Source: DAONFI01 sp035403485
Lineage (GTDB): Bacteria; Planctomycetota; Phycisphaerae; SM23-33
Length of the DNA stretch: 64,000 nt
Direction of reading: 5' to 3'
Assembly (NCBI GenBank): GCA_964536835.1
Contig: CAZIAZ010000004.1
Coordinates: 19,558-83,557 of the forward strand
The position numbers and the translations under genes were made by a program. Positions 60,449-64,000 of the stretch are shown here, one piece after another. The notes under the pieces were generated by a model, which was not told where the DNA came from, did not search any database, and was given only the letters and a program-made list of their open reading frames with translations. Numbering within the stretch: position 1 is the first letter of the stretch; every line of letters starts with the position of its first letter.

Positions 60449-61414
60449 ATGGCGGAAACTTTCCATACATTGATAGCCAAAAACAAGCGAAACAGCTTCA
60501 TATTGATGACGCTGTTCATGATTTTCTTCGTCGGCCTGGGGTTGCTGATAGGCACTGTCTGGGGCAGCGGCGAAGACCGGTCTGGCGAATACCAGGTGAA
60601 CTGGCACTTCAGCATTATGATAGCCGTAATCGCAGGCGGCATAGCATTCCTGCTGACGCTGCTGAGTTTTTACGGCGGCCACAGCGTGCTGATGGCTGTC
60701 AGCGGCGCACGTGAAATACGAAAATCCGACGACCCTCAGCTTTTCAACGTGATTGAGGAGCTCGCAATCGCCGCCGGCCAGCCAATGCCCAAAATATACG
60801 TCATGGACACTGCGGCCATGAACGCATTCGCCACCGGCCGCGACCCGCAGCATGCGTCGGTTGCAATAACAGCCGGCCTACGCCAGAAACTGACGCGAGA
60901 CGAACTCCAGGGCGTGATGGCCCACGAGATGAGCCACGTCAGACACTATGACATCCGCTATGCGACGCTGATGGCTGTCATGGTCGGCTGCGTCGTGATG
61001 CTTTCCGACATCTTTTTACGCAGCATGATATTCAGCGGCGGCCGAAGGAGTCGTCGCGACAGCAACAGCGGCGGCGGAGCACAGGCGATACTGATGGTCA
61101 TCGCACTGATATTGGCAATACTCTCGCCCATATTAGCCAAAATTATCCAGATGGCGCTGTCCCGCCAGCGGGAATACCTCGCCGACGCCGGTGCCGTTGA
61201 ACTCACCCGCAACCCCGAAGGCCTGTGCAGCGCGCTGCAGAAAATATCGTCTGATGCGACGCCACTGCCTGGCGCTAATCGGGCAACAGCCCCAATGTAC
61301 ATCATAAACCCCGTAATGGCCGCCGCTGACGACGAAAACGACGAATCGTCAAGCATATTCGACACCCACCCGCCAGTATCGGCCAGGATAAAACGCCTGC
61401 GCCAGTTAATGTGA
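60449..61414 (+). CDS. htpX: Membrane zinc protease HtpX
   Basis: A 321-residue M48 peptidase that degrades misfolded membrane proteins. Two N-terminal helices (18-40, 55-75), the zinc motif HEMSHVRHYD near 158 with the third ligand in REYLADAGAVELTRNPEGL near 243, and two more helices (about 178 and 212) match the family. GGAG lies 10 bases before the ATG. Together with the LPS genes it belongs to envelope maintenance. Confidence 0.95.
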   Translation: MAETFHTLIAKNKRNSFILMTLFMIFFVGLGLLIGTVWGSGEDRSGEYQVNWHFSIMIAVIAGGIAFLLTLLSFYGGHSVLMAVSGAREIRKSDDPQLFNVIEELAIAAGQPMPKIYVMDTAAMNAFATGRDPQHASVAITAGLRQKLTRDELQGVMAHEMSHVRHYDIRYATLMAVMVGCVVMLSDIFLRSMIFSGGRRSRRDSNSGGGAQAILMVIALILAILSPILAKIIQMALSRQREYLADAGAVELTRNPEGLCSALQKISSDATPLPGANRATAPMYIINPVMAAADDENDESSSIFDTHPPVSARIKRLRQLM

Positions 61415-61433
61415 AATATTAAGGATTCCAGTA

Positions 61434-62258
61434 ATGAGCACCATTCACACCACAGCGATAATAGACCCCACCGCCCGGATAGGCGAGAATGTTGAAATAG
61501 GTCCTTATGTCGTAATTGAGCGTGACACGGTCATAGGTGACGGCTGCGTTATAAGGGCACATTCCGTCATAGGGCGGCATACCCGTATGGGCAAGAATAA
61601 CTTCGTGGACGCGTCGGTATCGCTGGGCGGCCTGCCGCAGGACCTGAAATTCCCGCATGACTGCGTTACATACGTAACTATCGGCGACAATAACACGTTT
61701 CGTGAATTTGTCACGGTAAATCGCGCGACAAAGGAAGGCACGAGCACCATCGTCGGCAATAATACCTATTGGATGACCACATCGCACGCCGGCCATGACT
61801 GCATAATTCACGACAATGTAATAATGACCGCCGGCACGAAAGCCGCCGGCCACTGTGAGATATTCGACGGCGTCATAATGCCAGCCAACGGCGCACTGCA
61901 TCAGTTCGTATGGGTCGGCAAAAAAGTCATGTTCCAGGGCGGCTCGCAGGCAAGCATGCACGTACCGCCGTATGTCCTCTGCGCACAGGACAATAATGTC
62001 ATAAATCTCAACCTGGTGGGCCTGAAACGCGATGCATCGCTAAGCATGGAAGATATTGCACAGATACACGAAGCCTTCAATCTGACCTATAGAAGCCATC
62101 TGACGCCGACGGCTGCATTGGAGGCAATGGATAAATGTACCGACTGGGGTTCGGCAGCCGGCGAATTCCGTGAATTCGTCAGAAAAGTCCTTAACGCAAA
62201 GCCGCCCAGAGCAAAAGGGCTCTGCCCGAAAATTTCACGGCTGGCCGGCAGAAGATAG
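61434..62258 (+). CDS. lpxA: UDP-N-acetylglucosamine acyltransferase
   Basis: A 274-residue left-handed beta-helix enzyme that adds a 3-hydroxyacyl group to UDP-GlcNAc, the first step of lipid A synthesis. Hexapeptide repeats run from about 8 to 190. TTSHAGHDC near 114 holds the catalytic His, GHCEIFDGVIMPANGALHQF follows, and the C-terminal helical domain starts near 195 (LNLVGLKRDASLS). AAGGA precedes the start, 20 bases after htpX, so they are probably cotranscribed. It is not grouped with fabZ or lpxB as in many bacteria. Confidence 0.92.
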   Translation: MSTIHTTAIIDPTARIGENVEIGPYVVIERDTVIGDGCVIRAHSVIGRHTRMGKNNFVDASVSLGGLPQDLKFPHDCVTYVTIGDNNTFREFVTVNRATKEGTSTIVGNNTYWMTTSHAGHDCIIHDNVIMTAGTKAAGHCEIFDGVIMPANGALHQFVWVGKKVMFQGGSQASMHVPPYVLCAQDNNVINLNLVGLKRDASLSMEDIAQIHEAFNLTYRSHLTPTAALEAMDKCTDWGSAAGEFREFVRKVLNAKPPRAKGLCPKISRLAGRR

Positions 62259-62346
62259 GCAAAATATCAGTTGACTTGTACGAAAATATATGGAAAAATC
62301 TTCCTGATATCTCAACCCACGCAATATTTTGAAATGGAGTGATAAA

Positions 62347-62910
62347 ATGAAGAAATTTCCAGTCGTCTTGTTCGTCTTCACGGCATCGACACTAATGTTA
62401 GCCGGCTGCACAAAGAGCAAACCGAACGTCGATACTGCCAAAATAGATTTGTTGGCTAAAAAACTGCTGACGTCCATTTCTCAGAATACACCAAAAATTC
62501 CAGAGTTTTACAAAAACAACTTCGCCGACAGCTTCAAGGAGCGCATTTCCGAAAAGGACTGGAAAATCATGGCTGAACGATACCGCAAGCATCTCGGCGC
62601 CATGATTGAGCTCGACAGATATTCCACCCGAATCGAAGCGACGGAGTATACCATCGAGGCATCGTGCACATACTGCGTAAAATGGGAAAAAGAGGACGGC
62701 AAACTTGAGCTGTCGCTGACCCAGGAAAACGGGCAGGACTGGAAAATAGTCTCAATGAGCATAACGTCCCCGAAAATCGCCAACCTCTCCAAAATGTCGG
62801 AAAATGAAAATATGGACGCCTACAAAAAAGAGGCTGAAAGCATGGCCGCCAAAAAGGCGTCCAACATAAATACTACGGCGCCGTCCATCCCGACCGGCGA
62901 AGAAAAATAG
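62347..62910 (+). CDS. Lipoprotein of unknown function
   Basis: 187 residues with a clear lipoprotein signal (hydrophobic run, lipobox LAGC near 18-21). The mature part of about 120 residues has the feel of an NTF2/cystatin-like fold (FYKNNFADSFKERIS, then paired beta strands TIEASCTYCVKWEKEDGK and LSLTQENGQDWKIVSM), followed by a low-complexity Ala/Lys/Thr tail. No family is assigned. GGAG lies nine bases before the ATG; a perfect terminator follows, ending the htpX-lpxA group. Confidence 0.75.
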   Translation: MKKFPVVLFVFTASTLMLAGCTKSKPNVDTAKIDLLAKKLLTSISQNTPKIPEFYKNNFADSFKERISEKDWKIMAERYRKHLGAMIELDRYSTRIEATEYTIEASCTYCVKWEKEDGKLELSLTQENGQDWKIVSMSITSPKIANLSKMSENENMDAYKKEAESMAAKKASNINTTAPSIPTGEEK

Positions 62911-62930
62911 CGTCACATTACGACAACTCC

Positions 62931-62963
62931 AAAAGACCTCTGTACTTCCGCAGAGGTCTTTTT
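62931..62963 (+). terminator. Intrinsic terminator
   Basis: AAAAGACCTCTG, seven to eight-base loop, CAGAGGTCTTTTT, twenty bases after the lipoprotein stop. Confidence 0.93.
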
Positions 62964-63013
62964 GTTTCCACAGTCATTGACTTGCATAAACGACAGACTA
63001 TGATTATCAGGTA

Positions 63014-63667
63014 ATGAACCAGTTCAAGCATATTTCGCCGCCGCCACCGCCGCCGATTCAACAAAGCATCGACGGCCAGCCGCTATCTCCGGCAAATTAC
63101 GAACAGCTGGAATACGCATCACGGCAGTCGAAAAAAATCCGTAATGCCGCCGGCGTAGCGGCGTTCAACGGCTATACTTTCGCAATATTCGCAGCCATTT
63201 CCGCTATGGCCGCAGCATTCAGTCTGACAACCGGCGAATTTGATTTTATCGGAATAATAATAACTCTCGGCCTTGGCGCAATAGCTCATAACGAACTCAA
63301 AGGCAGACGCATGCTGCTGAACTTCGACCGTCGTGCGCCGAAACGGCTAGGATGGAATCAGCTTGCCCTGTTGATGCTGATAATATTTTATTGCACATGG
63401 AATATCGCAGCATCCAGAACCGGCCAAAGCGATTTCGACCGTGAACTGGGCAAAAACTCGCAATTTAACGACCTTTACGGTTCTGAAATACGAAGCATGG
63501 AAAAAAATTTCACCATCGCAATTTACGGAACGGTAATAATCGCAAGTATAATATTCCAGGGCATAAACGCAATTTACTATTTCACTCGAAAACGAATTAT
63601 GGACGAATATCTTTCAAAAACGCCTCCATGGGCAATCGAGGTTATCCGCCGCACAATTAGAACCTGA
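63014..63667 (+). CDS. Membrane protein with proline-rich N-terminus
   Basis: 217 residues. It begins with HISPPPPPPIQQS, then has about four membrane helices in two pairs (about 55-95 and 115-185) split by a basic loop GRRMLLNFDRRAPKRLGWNQ, and a short C-terminal tail with ITRKR-type residues. No family or catalytic motif is recognised. There is no clear ribosome binding site (GGTA only); it is separated from its neighbours by a terminator upstream. Confidence 0.6.
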   Translation: MNQFKHISPPPPPPIQQSIDGQPLSPANYEQLEYASRQSKKIRNAAGVAAFNGYTFAIFAAISAMAAAFSLTTGEFDFIGIIITLGLGAIAHNELKGRRMLLNFDRRAPKRLGWNQLALLMLIIFYCTWNIAASRTGQSDFDRELGKNSQFNDLYGSEIRSMEKNFTIAIYGTVIIASIIFQGINAIYYFTRKRIMDEYLSKTPPWAIEVIRRTIRT

Positions 63668-63746
63668 TATCACCATACCGTTATATTATTGCATATCGAG
63701 GCCTAAAGCATATAATTCTATCTTTCACGACAATTATTGTAATATT

Positions 63747-63826
63747 TTCAAACTGCCCGATTTGACAGATTTTCGCGTACGATGCGAAAATATTTTGCAA
63801 TAATGCAATAAAATATATTACCGCGG
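63747..63826. repeat. Partial copy of the TTCAAACTG repeat
   Basis: TTCAAACTGCCCGATTT, a TTTTCGCGTA-N-ATGCGAAAA hairpin, and TTTTGCAATAATGCAATAAAATA ... ATTACCGCGG, matching the right half of the element at 25352-25549 in reverse. No matching far end is seen before the window stops. A run of TTTTTAAA-type sequence follows at 63880-63930. Confidence 0.65.
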
Positions 63827-63963
63827 TTTTCAGCAGCAACATCGCATAAACCGTTTGCCATATATTTCACAACCGCTTGCAAATTTTTAAATTTTAAGTT
63901 TTTTAAAGTTTTTTTAAAAAAATTATCGAACCTTATGGTGTAACGTAAGTAAGAGGTGGCAGG

Positions 63964-64000
63964 ATGAAAAGGTTTTATAGCGTAATTTCAGCCGTTTGTT
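63964..64000 (+). CDS. Start of a probable exported protein (cut by window edge)
   Basis: MKRFYSVISAVC is a typical signal-peptide beginning; GAGGTGGCAGG lies directly before the ATG, an A/G-rich strong ribosome binding site. Only 12 codons are visible. Confidence 0.5.
   Translation, partial: MKRFYSVISAVC

Overview
The window looks like chromosome of an anaerobic Gram-negative bacterium of the PVC group, most likely a planctomycete of the Phycisphaerae type. Evidence is indirect. Lipid A and Kdo genes (lpxA, waaA) imply an outer membrane. Oxygen-sensitive systems are present (radical SAM AmrS, GGGtGRT protein with a NifU-like partner, KDG/KDPG enzymes). Signal-peptide proteins with HEAT, PKD and TPR repeats and many small lipoproteins fit planctomycetes. 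There is no phage, integron, CRISPR or rRNA in the window.

Layout. 1-10759: a divergent catabolic locus. A DeoR regulator and a fused-subunit E1 read right. The E2, dihydrolipoamide dehydrogenase, a PHP-domain protein, an aldolase/short-chain dehydrogenase fusion and a zinc alcohol dehydrogenase (cut by the window edge) read left. Together they make a 2-oxoacid dehydrogenase complex wired to sugar-phosphate cleavage. 11239-13607: AmmeMemoRadiSam pair. 13781-14697: a lipoprotein and a large structured RNA with its own promoter and terminator. 14997-21831: trmB, a lipoprotein/small membrane protein/HEAT group, moxR, proB, waaA, mazG-like. 21918-25176: ThiF-like, cysK, PHP phosphatase, isochorismatase-fold protein. 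25622-26943: tRNA-Ala, tRNA-Phe and tRNA-Thr interleaved with an EamA protein and repeats. 27237-33498: dnaK behind a sigma-54 promoter, SGNH lipoprotein, PbgA-like envelope protein, XylR-like regulator. 33656-39466: an eight-gene arsenic operon (arsR, arsM, acr3, ArsP-type permease, DGC protein, thioredoxin, ArsF- and ArsG-like). 40175-42554: GGGtGRT/NifU-like pair and a response regulator. 42732-50677: unknown protein, nadB, yqeY, YdjM family, VanZ family, parA, a PKD/TPR protein, a HAD phosphatase. 50724-54128: a Lol-like set (FtsX permease, ATPase, membrane protein, LolA-like protein), then polA. 57027-64000: KDG kinase and KDPG aldolase, dprA, htpX, lpxA, lipoprotein, membrane protein, and the start of a secreted protein.

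Regulation. Many first genes have no Shine-Dalgarno sequence and instead a -10 box 6-9 nt before the start codon, so leaderless mRNAs appear common; downstream genes use GGAG-type sites and ATGA overlaps.

Non-genic content is rich. There are two repeat families with inverted ends in the spacers. One has a shared core but exchanged ends, and its terminal TAG forms the stop codon of two genes. Short 3-prime gene-end duplications lie after the PHP and mazG-like genes. The candidate structured RNA at 14324-14697 carries two hairpins with identical loops and compensatory stem changes; it is the most likely undescribed element here. Stretches over 300 bases without a gene are 10760-11238, 14228-14996, 25177-25621, 26317-26727, 29979-30418 and 39467-40174; their contents are listed as RNA, repeats, promoters and hairpins.
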